DNA from: an uncultured bacterium
Lineage (GTDB): Bacteria > Bacillota_I > Bacilli_A > RF39 > UBA660
DNA: 63,918 nucleotides
NCBI GenBank assembly: GCA_949296705.1
Contig: CASFOW010000035.1
Coordinates: 1-63,918 of the forward strand
Reading direction: 5' to 3'
Below, one piece after another: positions 7,992 to 17,068 of the stretch (its first letter is position 1; every line of letters begins with the position of its first letter). The notes under the pieces were generated by a model. It saw nothing but the letters and a program-made list of their open reading frames with translations. It was not told the DNA's origin and did not search any database. The position numbers and the translations under genes were made by a program.

Positions 7992-8019
7992 TACTACTAT
8001 AAAATGGACATTATGTCAA
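7991..8019 (-). promoter_or_regulatory. Promoter of the unidentified RNA
   Basis: On the minus strand a perfect TTGACA (8014-8019) and TAGTAT (7991-7996) are separated by 17 bases. An alternative TATTAT sits slightly downstream. Confidence 0.6.
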
Positions 8020-8282
8020 CTACTAACAAAGTGATTCCTGAAAAAATTTAAATAATGTTAATTAAAATAGTAAACACTCGATTTTAAATAAAAAACATCA
8101 GATACTATTAATTTTTTATATCAAGTTAATCTTTTTTAGATAAATATTCTATCCTATTTTTTATTTTCAAAATATATCTTTATTAATCTCTAAAGTTTAG
8201 GAATAATAGTATGTAAATTATCTTTATCTTAATGAAACTAAAATTTCTAAATTTTTCTATATTCTAGCATATCAAATGTTTC
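8020..8282. other. AT-rich gene-free stretch
   Basis: Between the mfd terminator and the promoter of the unidentified RNA I see about 260 bases of AT-rich sequence with no open frame of note, no tRNA and no clear palindrome. Confidence 0.6.
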
Positions 8283-8329
8283 AAAAAAAGTAGTTAAAAC
8301 GAACTAACCATATAGCCATTTTAACTACT
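8283..8329 (-). terminator. Terminator of pth-mfd
   Basis: On the minus strand AGTAGTTAAAA and TTTTAACTACT form an 11-base-pair stem, followed by at least six T residues. Confidence 0.9.
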
Positions 8330-8385
8330 ATAAATTTTTTAATTTTTCCCTAATAATTTTTATATCTCTCTACAAGCAAAAGTCT

Positions 8386-11300
8386 CTACACCATCTGTTT
8401 CAATAAATCAATTAAATAATATATATAATGTTTCTCTAGTTTAATAAGATCTAAAATAACAATTAAATGATCAGATAATAATTTGAATCTAAACATTGGA
8501 CTGATTTTAAAACTTTCACGAAAGAGCTTTTCACCATCAATTTTTTTCGTCATATCTTTGCTAAATACCAATTCAACAGAGTTCAGTGTCTTATTTACTT
8601 TCTCAATTTCCAATTTTTTAGCTAATTTTTCAAACCATTCCTCATACATATAGATTAATATATCTTCATTTACTTTTCCAAAACGATCTTCAAGTTCAGT
8701 CTTAATCTCTTCTAATTTCTCATAAGAATCGATCTGATTAATCATACGATGAATTTCAATTTTTAAATTATCATCGTCTGTATATTGATCAGAAATATGA
8801 GTAGAAACGTCCAATAAAGGTTTATCATTTTTTACACTAGAAGAATTCTCATCAGACTCTTCTTCTACCGCATTTCCTTTTAAACGAGCTATCTCTTCAT
8901 TTAGAATTTTCAAATAAAGATCAATCCCTACACTATCAATAAAACCGGCCTGTTCACTGCCTAGGATATCACCGGCTCCTCGAATAGAAAGATCCCTTGT
9001 TGCGATTGAAAAACCACTACCTAATTCGGTAAAATCTTGAATAGCATGCAACCTCTTAACCGCAGATTCAGTTAAAACTTTACTAGGTTGATACATAAGA
9101 TAAGCATAAGCTATTTTATTACTTCTGCCAACTCTGCCTCTAATTTGATACAACTGACTAAGACCAAACCGATCAGCATCCAAAATAATTAAAGTATTAA
9201 CATTAGGAATATCAATTCCTGTTTCAATAATTGTCGTACATAAAAGAATATCATACTCTTGATTGATAAAATCAAACATTCTAGACTCCAACTCTTCTTT
9301 TGAAAGTTGACCATGAGCACAAACAATTCGAGCTTCTGGAACTAGTTTTTGAATTTCATAGGCCTTTTCTTCAATAGATTCTACGCGATTATAAAGAAGA
9401 AAAACTTGGCCATCACGAGATAATTCTTTATAAATCGCATCCTGAATTATTTGACTACTCTCTTCAATCACATAAGTTTGAATAGGGTAACGATCAACAG
9501 GAGGAGTTTCAATCAAGGAAAGACTTCTAATTCCTATCATTGACATCTGTAACGTTCTAGGAATAGGTGTAGCAGTAAGCGTTAATACGTCAATATTGCT
9601 CTTATATTCCTTTATCTTCTCTTTATGAGTAACCCCAAAACGTTGTTCTTCATCAATAATCAATAAACCTAAATCTCTCGGTTGTATATCATGACTAAGT
9701 AGTCGATGAGTACCAAACACAACATCAATCGTACCGTTTCTTAATCCAATCAATATTTCATTTTTCTCTTTAGTCGTCGTAAAACGATTAAGTAAAGCAA
9801 TATTAACTGGAAAACCGTGAAATCTCTTTATTGCATTCTGATATTGTTGATTAGAAAGAATCGTCGTTGGACAAAGATATAAAACTTGCTTTGAATCCAT
9901 TACAGCCTTAAAAATAGCCCGAAAAGCCACTTCTGTTTTACCATAGCCAACATCTCCACATAACAACCGATCCATTGGGTGATTAGACTCCATATCCTTC
10001 TTAATCTGATCTACTGCAAATAACTGATCCCTTGTCTCAACATATTCAAAAGCATCTTCAAATTTTACTTGTAAATCAGTATCAGGATGAAAAGCGTATC
10101 CTTGTTTCATTTCTCGAAGAGCATATAACTTAATTAATTGATCTGCAATATCATGAACTTTATTTCTAACACGATTTTTAACCCGATTCCAATCTGAGCC
10201 TCCTAATTTATTTATCTTAGGAGCAATTCCCTCTTTTCCAGAATACTTACTAATCAAGTCAATTTTTTCAACAGGAATGTAAAGCTTATCACCATCAGCA
10301 TACAATACCTCAAGATAATCCTTTAGTAAATCGCCTACTTTTAAAGTCCGTATACCATGATAAATACCAATACCATGTGCGTGATGAACAACATAGTCAC
10401 CAACCAATAACTTATTAATATCCTTAATCTTAGAGGCATACTTAAAATGCGTCTTATATTTTTTCTTCGAAGTGGTAGCGATAAATAAATCTTGATCAGA
10501 TAAAACAACATAATTAGCATAAATAAAACCTTTACCAATTATTTTAACAATAATATTCACTTTATCTGGAAAAATATTTTCTTCATCTGTTAGTACATAA
10601 GGAACAGTCAATTCTTTAACAAAGTTTTTAATTTGAAAATCTTTTAAACAAAGAACAATAGTTTTATTCAAATACAACTGTTCTTTAAGAAAAGCATTAA
10701 TTGCTTCAATATTTTCGCGGAAAGGAATTACTTCCTTGCTTTCAAAATAATGAATTTTAATGGAATGATCCTCTAAAAGATTATCAATTGTTAGATAATG
10801 AATCAAATGTTTTGGCACTAAAGAACTAAGAGAAAACATATATTCATCATGAAAAGATTGATCTTTCTCAGTTCGGTATTGAAAAATCTCTTTTTCTGTC
10901 ATTTCATAACTTATTTTAAGTTGTGGATAATCTTTATAAATAGTAATTGGTTGATGAAGATAAGAGAGAATAGAAACTACTTTATTTGAATACTGTTTTA
11001 AATACTTCTGCTTAAAAATAGTATCTTCAGGATAAGACTCCAACAAAAAGTCTGTATAAGGATAAAGTTGACAAGAAGAGATAGAGGAAATCGACTTTTG
11101 AGTCTCTTCATCAAAATAACGAATAGAATCAATCATATCTCCAAAGAACTCTAAACGAACTGGATGATTTTCACCTAGAGGAAAAATATCGATAACAAAA
11201 CCACGAACAGCAAATTCCCCAGTCCTAGTTACAATAGATTCACGATGGTATCCCATATTCGTTAATCGATTAGCTAACTTGCGAGGTTCAATTTCTAAAT

Positions 11301-11706
11301 TTGGTTTTAAAGATAAAATATGTGACTGATAAACTTCTACAGTTGGTAAATAACGTAGATATCCCATTAAATTGGTAACTACAACACTTGGTCTAGAATC
11401 ATCGAGCAAACTATTTATCGTCTCCAACCTAGTAACCATCAAATCAGGACTAACCGCAATAGCTTCACTCGTTAAGAAATCATCCATAGGAAATAGAAAT
11501 GTTCTCTCATAATAATTACTAATTACGTTATATAATTGATTAGCTTCATACAAAGAAGAAGCAACTACTAAAATAGAATTTTCCTTTTTCTGATAAATCA
11601 AATCATTAACATAAACGCCAAAAAGCTCATCTGTTAATCCAGATAAGCCAATCCGATCAATCTCTGACAAATGGATAATGGAATCAAAAAATCGCAAAGT
11701 AATCAC
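8386..11706 (-). CDS. mfd: Transcription-repair coupling factor Mfd
   Basis: Mfd is an ATP-driven DNA translocase that removes stalled RNA polymerase and recruits UvrA. The RNAP-interaction (CarD-like) module appears as GDYVVHHAHGIGIYHG, followed by the helicase core: Walker A GDVGYGKT near residue 584, the DEEQ box near 687 and RGRVGRS further on. A C-terminal TRCF domain follows. Length (1106 aa) is slightly below the usual 1150. The start is ambiguous: a GTG at 11706 directly follows the pth stop codon, whereas a TTG at 11697 is preceded by AGGTGA at good spacing. It is co-transcribed with pth, as in Bacillus. Confidence 0.96.
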   Translation of the reverse strand: MITLRFFDSIIHLSEIDRIGLSGLTDELFGVYVNDLIYQKKENSILVVASSLYEANQLYNVISNYYERTFLFPMDDFLTSEAIAVSPDLMVTRLETINSLLDDSRPSVVVTNLMGYLRYLPTVEVYQSHILSLKPNLEIEPRKLANRLTNMGYHRESIVTRTGEFAVRGFVIDIFPLGENHPVRLEFFGDMIDSIRYFDEETQKSISSISSCQLYPYTDFLLESYPEDTIFKQKYLKQYSNKVVSILSYLHQPITIYKDYPQLKISYEMTEKEIFQYRTEKDQSFHDEYMFSLSSLVPKHLIHYLTIDNLLEDHSIKIHYFESKEVIPFRENIEAINAFLKEQLYLNKTIVLCLKDFQIKNFVKELTVPYVLTDEENIFPDKVNIIVKIIGKGFIYANYVVLSDQDLFIATTSKKKYKTHFKYASKIKDINKLLVGDYVVHHAHGIGIYHGIRTLKVGDLLKDYLEVLYADGDKLYIPVEKIDLISKYSGKEGIAPKINKLGGSDWNRVKNRVRNKVHDIADQLIKLYALREMKQGYAFHPDTDLQVKFEDAFEYVETRDQLFAVDQIKKDMESNHPMDRLLCGDVGYGKTEVAFRAIFKAVMDSKQVLYLCPTTILSNQQYQNAIKRFHGFPVNIALLNRFTTTKEKNEILIGLRNGTIDVVFGTHRLLSHDIQPRDLGLLIIDEEQRFGVTHKEKIKEYKSNIDVLTLTATPIPRTLQMSMIGIRSLSLIETPPVDRYPIQTYVIEESSQIIQDAIYKELSRDGQVFLLYNRVESIEEKAYEIQKLVPEARIVCAHGQLSKEELESRMFDFINQEYDILLCTTIIETGIDIPNVNTLIILDADRFGLSQLYQIRGRVGRSNKIAYAYLMYQPSKVLTESAVKRLHAIQDFTELGSGFSIATRDLSIRGAGDILGSEQAGFIDSVGIDLYLKILNEEIARLKGNAVEEESDENSSSVKNDKPLLDVSTHISDQYTDDDNLKIEIHRMINQIDSYEKLEEIKTELEDRFGKVNEDILIYMYEEWFEKLAKKLEIEKVNKTLNSVELVFSKDMTKKIDGEKLFRESFKISPMFRFKLLSDHLIVILDLIKLEKHYIYYLIDLLKQMV

Positions 11707-12276
11707 CTATTTCTTATTTTTCGTATTATATTTAGACATTAACGAATCAAAGGGTAAAATAAAATAATCATCTAAAACTAACATAACAGTATCAATTACA
11801 GTTTCTAAACGTTGACTATCTTCCTTTGATAAGCGTCCCAAAACATAATCTTTAGTATCTATAGATTTATCATTAGAAATACCAATTTTAATTCGTTTAT
11901 ATTCCTGCGTTTTTAAATGTAATTCAATATTTTTTAAACCATTATGACCAGCTGGGGAACCTTTTTTCTTGATTCTAAAATTTCCTAATGGTAAATCTAA
12001 ATCATCATGAATAATTAAAATATCGCAGGTAGAAATATCAAAAAAATCTACATATCGACGAATAACTTCGCCACTTAAATTAATATAAGATTGAGGTTTA
12101 AGTAAAATTACTTTTTCTCCATGAATAAAACATTCGCCATATAAACCAGAAAACTTAGATTTACAAATAGAACAACCAACCTTTTTAGCGAAAGTATCTA
12201 AAGTCATAAAGCCAACATTATGACGAGTATGTTCGTACTCTTTACCAGGATTGCCTAATCCAACAATTAGTTTCAT
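11707..12276 (-). CDS. pth: Peptidyl-tRNA hydrolase
   Basis: The enzyme recycles peptidyl-tRNAs that drop off the ribosome. The signature GLGNPGKEYEHTRHNVGF is at residues 6-23 with the catalytic His at 19, and DDLDLPLG and the GHNGLKN motif follow. Length (189 aa) is normal. A good ribosome site (TAGGAG) precedes the ATG. The stop codon abuts the start of mfd. A Noc-binding palindrome lies in the gap upstream. Confidence 0.96.
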   Translation of the reverse strand: MKLIVGLGNPGKEYEHTRHNVGFMTLDTFAKKVGCSICKSKFSGLYGECFIHGEKVILLKPQSYINLSGEVIRRYVDFFDISTCDILIIHDDLDLPLGNFRIKKKGSPAGHNGLKNIELHLKTQEYKRIKIGISNDKSIDTKDYVLGRLSKEDSQRLETVIDTVMLVLDDYFILPFDSLMSKYNTKNKK

Positions 12277-12315
12277 TTAGAATCACTCCTACCTACTTTT
12301 TTACAAAAACAAGTA

Positions 12316-12341
12316 AAAATTATTTCCCGGGAAATAATTTT
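12316..12341. promoter_or_regulatory. Noc-binding site (NBS), single copy
   Basis: The core TATTTCCCGGGAAATA (12321-12336) is a perfect match to the Bacillus Noc site, extended to a 26-base perfect palindrome. It lies between pth and rsmI, about 17 kb left of oriC. Confidence 0.85.
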
Positions 12342-12352
12342 CAACTATAAAC

Positions 12353-13195
12353 CTACTTTTGAATATGATATTCGCGGTAAACAACAGATTTAGGTAAATC
12401 ACGTTCAAGAGCTACTTTTTTTATAGCTTCTTTCTCCGTAAATCCATCCTCTATATATAAATTAACATGTTCTAATATAGATAACATGGAAAAATCCTCT
12501 TGTTCATGATTACCATCTATCACTAAAACCATCTCACCTTTTAAATCAGAAACAACAGTTAAAACTTCGGTAATCGTACCACGAATAACTTCCTCATATT
12601 TTTTACTTATCTCACGACATAAAGCCACTTTTCGATCACCTAGTATTTCAAGTAAAGAATGAAGAGTATCTTCTATTCGATGAGGAGATTCGTAAAAAAT
12701 CAGTGTACAAGGATAATTCTTTAAAGTAGTTAATTCTTGCTCTCTTTTTCCCTTTTTACTGTTTAGAAAACCATAAAACAAAAAGGGAGCGGGCGATAAC
12801 CCAGACATTGTAAGGGCCGGAACAAAAGCTGTCGCCCCAGGTAAACTAACAACAGGAAAACCTGATTCAATTACATATCGACTAACCCGATACCCAGGAT
12901 CACTAATAATAGGTGTTCCCCGATCAGTAACTAAACCAATTATCGCCTTATCTTTTAAACGCTCTACTACCATCTGTTTAACCTGCTCTTCATTATGATC
13001 GTCACAGTGAATTAACCTTTTCTTTATATGTAAATAATTTAATAACTCTCTAGTTACTCTAGTATCTTCACAGAGAATAAAATCAACTTGCTCTAATAAG
13101 TGAACAGCTCGCAAAGTAATATCTTCCATATTTCCAATTGGCGTAGGAATTAGATACAAAATAGATTCTTCTTGCGCATAACTTTTCTGTCTCAT
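12353..13195 (-). CDS. rsmI: 16S rRNA C1402 2'-O-methyltransferase RsmI
   Basis: This tetrapyrrole-methylase-fold enzyme 2'-O-methylates C1402 of 16S rRNA in the decoding centre. Typical features are PTPIGNMEDITLRA near the N-terminus, CEDTRVT, DRGTPIISDPG, the SLPGATAF motif and YESPHRI. Length (280 aa) is normal. The ribosome site is AGAGGA. It ends the cluster that starts at dnaX, in the same relative position as yabC in Bacillus. Confidence 0.95.
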   Translation of the reverse strand: MRQKSYAQEESILYLIPTPIGNMEDITLRAVHLLEQVDFILCEDTRVTRELLNYLHIKKRLIHCDDHNEEQVKQMVVERLKDKAIIGLVTDRGTPIISDPGYRVSRYVIESGFPVVSLPGATAFVPALTMSGLSPAPFLFYGFLNSKKGKREQELTTLKNYPCTLIFYESPHRIEDTLHSLLEILGDRKVALCREISKKYEEVIRGTITEVLTVVSDLKGEMVLVIDGNHEQEDFSMLSILEHVNLYIEDGFTEKEAIKKVALERDLPKSVVYREYHIQK

Positions 13196-13205
13196 GATAT
13201 TCCTC

Positions 13206-13526
13206 TTATTTTAATTGCTTCAATTCCTTAATTAACCCACGCTTACTGGCATAAGGATATAAATTAAAATCAAATAAATGAGAACTTTCTCTTTGTTCAC
13301 TAGTTAAATTACCATAATAAGCATTTCGTAGTTGTTTAAGATATTCATTATGTAAGCCATCATATACTATATAATGCTCAGGTAGTAACGTCTTTTTTAA
13401 ACGATATAAAACAGATACCGTATCTTTAGAACTTAATCCAAAAAAATCTTCTGTTACTTGTACTTTACCCGCCATACATGGAAAAGCATACTTCCTAATT
13501 AATTGTTTTTCTTCATTTCGATCCAT
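13206..13526 (-). CDS. Hypothetical protein in the yazA position
   Basis: A 106-residue protein of unknown function lies between trmN6 and rsmI, where Bacillus carries the GIY-YIG protein YazA. No GIY or YIG motif is present, so it is not a YazA relative by eye. The start at MDRNEEK is chosen because GAGGAG of the overlapping trmN6 frame is well placed for it. The first 14 bases overlap the end of trmN6, suggesting translational coupling. The sequence is basic and Tyr/Leu-rich with no membrane segment. Confidence 0.6.
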   Translation of the reverse strand: MDRNEEKQLIRKYAFPCMAGKVQVTEDFFGLSSKDTVSVLYRLKKTLLPEHYIVYDGLHNEYLKQLRNAYYGNLTSEQRESSHLFDFNLYPYASKRGLIKELKQLK

Positions 13527-14256
13527 TATGTTCACTCTCCTCAAACATAGTCAAAACTTCATTAGTATAAGTTCCATCTGAATGATGTACATATAGTGGA
13601 GGTAATATTTTTAATCCCGTTTTCCCATTTTTACGAAACTCAATCAATACTAAATTAGAATCCGTATTTTCCTTTGGATAAACCAAACGAAGTCTTTTCA
13701 CTTCTAAACGATACTGATTAGCTAAATGAATGATTTCAATTAAACGATCAGTTCTGTGAACCATTCCTAGTACACCCTGATTCTTCAAAAGATAAAAACT
13801 TAAAGAAAAAATATCTTCCAGCGTAATACACTTTTCATGACGAGCAATCACTTTATGCTCATCATCATTCAAATGACTATTTTCCTGATACTTAAAATAT
13901 GGAGGATTACATGTAATCACATCAAAGGTATCAGGGCCATAAATTTTTCTTAATTTTTTCATGTCCAAATGAAGTAACTCTATTCTATCACATAAATGAT
14001 TATAATCAATATTTTTCCGAGCTAATTGATATAAATCGTCTTGAAGCTCCACCGCAACAATTTTAGCCTTTGTTTTTAACGATAAAATCATCGGAATAGG
14101 TGCATTACCCGTTCCTAAGTCTAAAACTCGTTCGATATTATGATTCAATGTAACAAAATTAGGTAACAATACAGAATCTAAGGAAAAAGAAAACCAATCC
14201 GTATTTTGAAAGATTTTTAAACCCTGAAATCCAACTAAGTCATGCAATACTTCCAT
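13513..14256 (-). CDS. trmN6: tRNA1(Val) A37 N6-methyltransferase-like protein
   Basis: A Rossmann-fold N6-adenine methyltransferase of the YfiC/TrmN6 (Bacillus YabB) family. The SAM motif DLGTGNAPIPMIL is near residue 47 and the catalytic NPPYF motif near residue 117. The E. coli relative methylates A37 of tRNA-Val; the Bacillus protein is uncharacterised by me. Length (247 aa) is normal. It sits between ricT and a small orf, as yabB follows yaaT/yabA in Bacillus. The replication regulator yabA is missing here. Confidence 0.88.
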   Translation of the reverse strand: MEVLHDLVGFQGLKIFQNTDWFSFSLDSVLLPNFVTLNHNIERVLDLGTGNAPIPMILSLKTKAKIVAVELQDDLYQLARKNIDYNHLCDRIELLHLDMKKLRKIYGPDTFDVITCNPPYFKYQENSHLNDDEHKVIARHEKCITLEDIFSLSFYLLKNQGVLGMVHRTDRLIEIIHLANQYRLEVKRLRLVYPKENTDSNLVLIEFRKNGKTGLKILPPLYVHHSDGTYTNEVLTMFEESEHNGSK

Positions 14257-14257
14257 G

Positions 14258-15037
14258 TTATTTTACCTCTACCTCTATTTGACTATGATCCTTTTGTTCA
14301 ACATTAATCGTACGTTTCCAAACATTAACACCAACAACCTTGCCTTTTACTTCCTCGTTTTCGTATGATTCACCAATTTTAGGTAATCCCTCTTTCATTT
14401 CCGAATAAAGTTGATCTTCATAATTTAAACAACACATCAACCGACCACAGACTCCATTTATTTTACTAGGATTTAGAGCAAGCATTTGATTTTTGGCCAT
14501 ATTAATAGAAACACTATTAAAATCCGTTAAAAAAGTACTACAACACAAAAAACGACCACAAGGTCCTAAACCACCAATTTCTTTAGCCTTATCACGAACG
14601 CCAATCTGCCTTAACTCTATTCTAGTTTTATAAATTTGAGCCAACTTCTTAGCAAGTTCTCGAAAATCAACACGATCATCAGCTAAAAAATTGAATAACA
14701 ATTGATTTCGATCAAAAGTAAAATTAGCATCGATCACACGCATTGGTAATTGGAGGCGACTAACCAACCTCTTAGCATCCTCCAAAGCCTTCTTTGCGTC
14801 TTTAATATTTTTAGTATGCTTCTTCTTATCTTCTTCTGTTGCTACTCTAAGAATTTTTTTCAAAGAAAAACCTAAATCCTGTTCTTCAACTTCCCTAAAA
14901 TACGAAATCACCCCATATTGTAAACCTTTTTCAGTCTCGACAATTACCTCATCTCCAACGAAAAGTTCAATATCTTCAACTAAAAATAAATAAGCTTTAC
15001 TATTCTTTTTGAAAGATACACCCGCTACTTTATACAT
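14258..15037 (-). CDS. ricT: RicT (YaaT), PSP1-domain protein
   Basis: RicT belongs to the RicA/F/T complex that binds iron-sulphur clusters, assists RNase Y-dependent mRNA maturation and affects competence, biofilm and sporulation in Bacillus. The PSP1 C-terminal domain shows GPCGRFLCC and GVCGRLMCC, supplying conserved cysteines. The start at MYKVAGV follows GGTGGTG and overlaps the end of holB by eight bases. RicA and RicF are not in this window. Confidence 0.92.
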   Translation of the reverse strand: MYKVAGVSFKKNSKAYLFLVEDIELFVGDEVIVETEKGLQYGVISYFREVEEQDLGFSLKKILRVATEEDKKKHTKNIKDAKKALEDAKRLVSRLQLPMRVIDANFTFDRNQLLFNFLADDRVDFRELAKKLAQIYKTRIELRQIGVRDKAKEIGGLGPCGRFLCCSTFLTDFNSVSINMAKNQMLALNPSKINGVCGRLMCCLNYEDQLYSEMKEGLPKIGESYENEEVKGKVVGVNVWKRTINVEQKDHSQIEVEVK

Positions 15038-15917
15038 GACTATATTCACCACCAGAAAAATCTATAATAAACGAATCAAGCATCAAAGAAACATTTAAAT
15101 TAAAGGTTAACTTTTGAATATAAGAATGAATCACTTCTAATTTTCGTAAACAATCTTTAGCCGTATTATATTTTAATACTTGATCTACTAATTCAGAAAA
15201 AGGACTAGAAAAATCAATTAATACGCTTTTTCTTAATGCTTGATCATAAATTACTGCCAATTGTTCAAAAATGGCACTCCATTCATCTTTTGACCAATAT
15301 TCATTAGCAAGAAGACTTGGAATAAATGCAATTGCCGATTCTTTTTTTGTTTCAATTACCTCAATCAACTTAGAAAGAAAAGCTTCATTTTCTATACTTA
15401 CAGGAACAAGTTTCTCACCTGATAAAGAAAGTAACTGACAACGACTTTGTAATGTTTCTAAAACCTGATAACGATTACGACAAACCAAAATTCCAATTAA
15501 TTGATTATCTGGTTCTTCTAAGAATTTTAACAAAGCATTGGCTGCCTGTTTATTGAGCTTGTCCGCTTCTTTAATTATATATATTCTAACATTATTTTCT
15601 AGTGATGTCGTCATAAATTTATCTTTAATTTCTTGAACTTGATCTTTTTTTATCCAAGAACCGTCAGGAGAAATAACCAAAATATCACTATTCGTAGATA
15701 AATCGATTAAATGACAGCGATTACAATCTCCACAATTTGAAGAATTAGTATAATGATAAGGACAATACAAAAATTTAACAAAAGCGAAAATAAGATTATC
15801 GGAATCCAAATAATCTTTTGTTTCAATTAAATAAGCATGACTAAATTTCTGATGAAGACCAAATTGAATAACTTCATGATAAAAATTTTCTTGAGAAAGT
15901 TTAAAATCTTCTAACAT
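15030..15917 (-). CDS. holB: DNA polymerase III delta-prime subunit
   Basis: This AAA+ clamp-loader subunit works with tau/gamma (DnaX) and delta to load the DnaN ring. The zinc-binding segment has clustered cysteines (SNCGDCNRC), and the sensor region ANALLKFLEEP is clear. Length (295 aa) is typical. It is in the recR-bofA-holB-ricT gene order related to Bacillus. The ribosome site is GAGGGG. Confidence 0.92.
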   Translation of the reverse strand: MLEDFKLSQENFYHEVIQFGLHQKFSHAYLIETKDYLDSDNLIFAFVKFLYCPYHYTNSSNCGDCNRCHLIDLSTNSDILVISPDGSWIKKDQVQEIKDKFMTTSLENNVRIYIIKEADKLNKQAANALLKFLEEPDNQLIGILVCRNRYQVLETLQSRCQLLSLSGEKLVPVSIENEAFLSKLIEVIETKKESAIAFIPSLLANEYWSKDEWSAIFEQLAVIYDQALRKSVLIDFSSPFSELVDQVLKYNTAKDCLRKLEVIHSYIQKLTFNLNVSLMLDSFIIDFSGGEYSHV

Positions 15918-15930
15918 AAGTCCCCTCCTC

Positions 15931-16116
15931 TCAATAAACTAATACAAATAATAAAACTAATGAAAAAAGAGCGGGAAAGCCAAGAAAAGAAACTAAAGAA
16001 ATCGTAATTACATTAATAGGGATAATAATGTTAAAATCACTCGCTATCATATTAAACCCATATAAAATAAAGAAACTAAAGATTACCTTACGTAATAAAG
16101 ATAATAATTTTTTCAT
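15931..16116 (-). CDS. bofA: BofA-like integral membrane protein
   Basis: This 61-residue protein is almost entirely membrane-embedded. Its second half (PINVITISLVSFLGFPAL) resembles the conserved C-terminus of BofA, the inhibitor of the SpoIVFB protease that activates pro-sigma-K during sporulation. It directly follows recR, as bofA does in Bacillus (recR-yaaL-bofA). The protein is short and sequence signal is limited, so the call rests on both motif and position. TAGGTGATGG precedes the ATG. Confidence 0.65.
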   Translation of the reverse strand: MKKLLSLLRKVIFSFFILYGFNMIASDFNIIIPINVITISLVSFLGFPALFSLVLLFVLVY

Positions 16117-16155
16117 ATTCCATCACCTAATAAAAATTATGGTACTAGAAAAAAT

Positions 16156-16752
16156 TTATTCTACATTTTTACGATCTCTAAGTGCCCTCTCTAAGGTCAT
16201 AGCATCTATATATTCCATATCTGCTCCAATTGGAACACCACTAGCAATTTTTGATATTTTAATATCTAAGTCGCTAAAGATTCTCTTAATATATAAAGCC
16301 GTAGTTTCCCCTTCTATACTAGGACGAAAGGCCAAAATTATCTCTTTTGGTTGAACTTCTCTAACCCTATCGACTAATTTTTCTAATTCTATATCTTCCG
16401 GATTAATTCCCATAGCAGGAGAAATTAGTCCTTTTAATACATGATATTTTCCTTTAAATAGTCCTAAACTTTCAAATAGAAAAACAGAACGTGGATCTTC
16501 TACTACACATAATATCGTATTATCACGAAGTTCATTCGAACATATGTTACATATTTTGGAGTCTGTAAACGAATTACAAATTGAACAAAGATGAATATTC
16601 TTTTTCACATTCTCAATACTAGAAGCTAATAATTCAACTCGCTCATCTGACATATTCATAACAGAAAAAGCCATTCTCTCAGCTGTTTTTCTACCAATTC
16701 CCGGAAAGAATTGTAAAGACTCAATCAAGTTTTCTAAATCCGCAGGATACAT
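16156..16752 (-). CDS. recR: Recombination protein RecR
   Basis: RecR works with RecO and RecF to load RecA at single-strand gaps. It has an N-terminal helix-hairpin-helix (FPGIGRKTAERMAF), a four-Cys zinc finger (CSIC...CNIC) and a Toprim domain with CVVEDPRSVF. Length (198 aa) is standard. It lies two bases downstream of ybaB in the conserved dnaX-ybaB-recR operon. Confidence 0.97.
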   Translation of the reverse strand: MYPADLENLIESLQFFPGIGRKTAERMAFSVMNMSDERVELLASSIENVKKNIHLCSICNSFTDSKICNICSNELRDNTILCVVEDPRSVFLFESLGLFKGKYHVLKGLISPAMGINPEDIELEKLVDRVREVQPKEIILAFRPSIEGETTALYIKRIFSDLDIKISKIASGVPIGADMEYIDAMTLERALRDRKNVE

Positions 16753-16754
16753 GA

Positions 16755-17048
16755 CTAAAATACACCCGGTAATGCATTAGCATAACGTCCAAGTTTCTTT
16801 TCCATCATCTTATCCACTTTTTTAAATGCATCGTTAATCGCAATCATCACCATATCAGCTAACATATCTTTATCAATGTCAGATAAATCCTCTTCAATAG
16901 TAATCTTTGTAATTTCTTTTGTTCCTTTTACTTCTACTTTAACAAAAGAACTTTCACCAGTAAAAGTAGTATTATCTACCTCATCTTTTGCTTTCATCAT
17001 ATCTTTTTGCATTGCTTGTGCTTGTTTCATAATAGCTTGTAAATTCAT
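16755..17048 (-). CDS. ybaB: YbaB/EbfC nucleoid-associated protein
   Basis: This small dimeric DNA-binding protein is conserved between dnaX and recR. I start at MNLQAIMKQ, eight bases after AAAGGA; the ATG three codons upstream overlaps that ribosome site. The body shows the usual DxxxFTGES-like segment (TFTGESSFV) and a C-terminal GRYANALPG tail. Confidence 0.93.
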   Translation of the reverse strand: MNLQAIMKQAQAMQKDMMKAKDEVDNTTFTGESSFVKVEVKGTKEITKITIEEDLSDIDKDMLADMVMIAINDAFKKVDKMMEKKLGRYANALPGVF

Positions 17049-17068
17049 ATAACTCATCCTTTCTAATT

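Noticed and set aside
13206-13526. GIY-YIG protein YazA by position
   Set aside because: No GIY or YIG motif and no catalytic Arg/Glu pattern can be seen.
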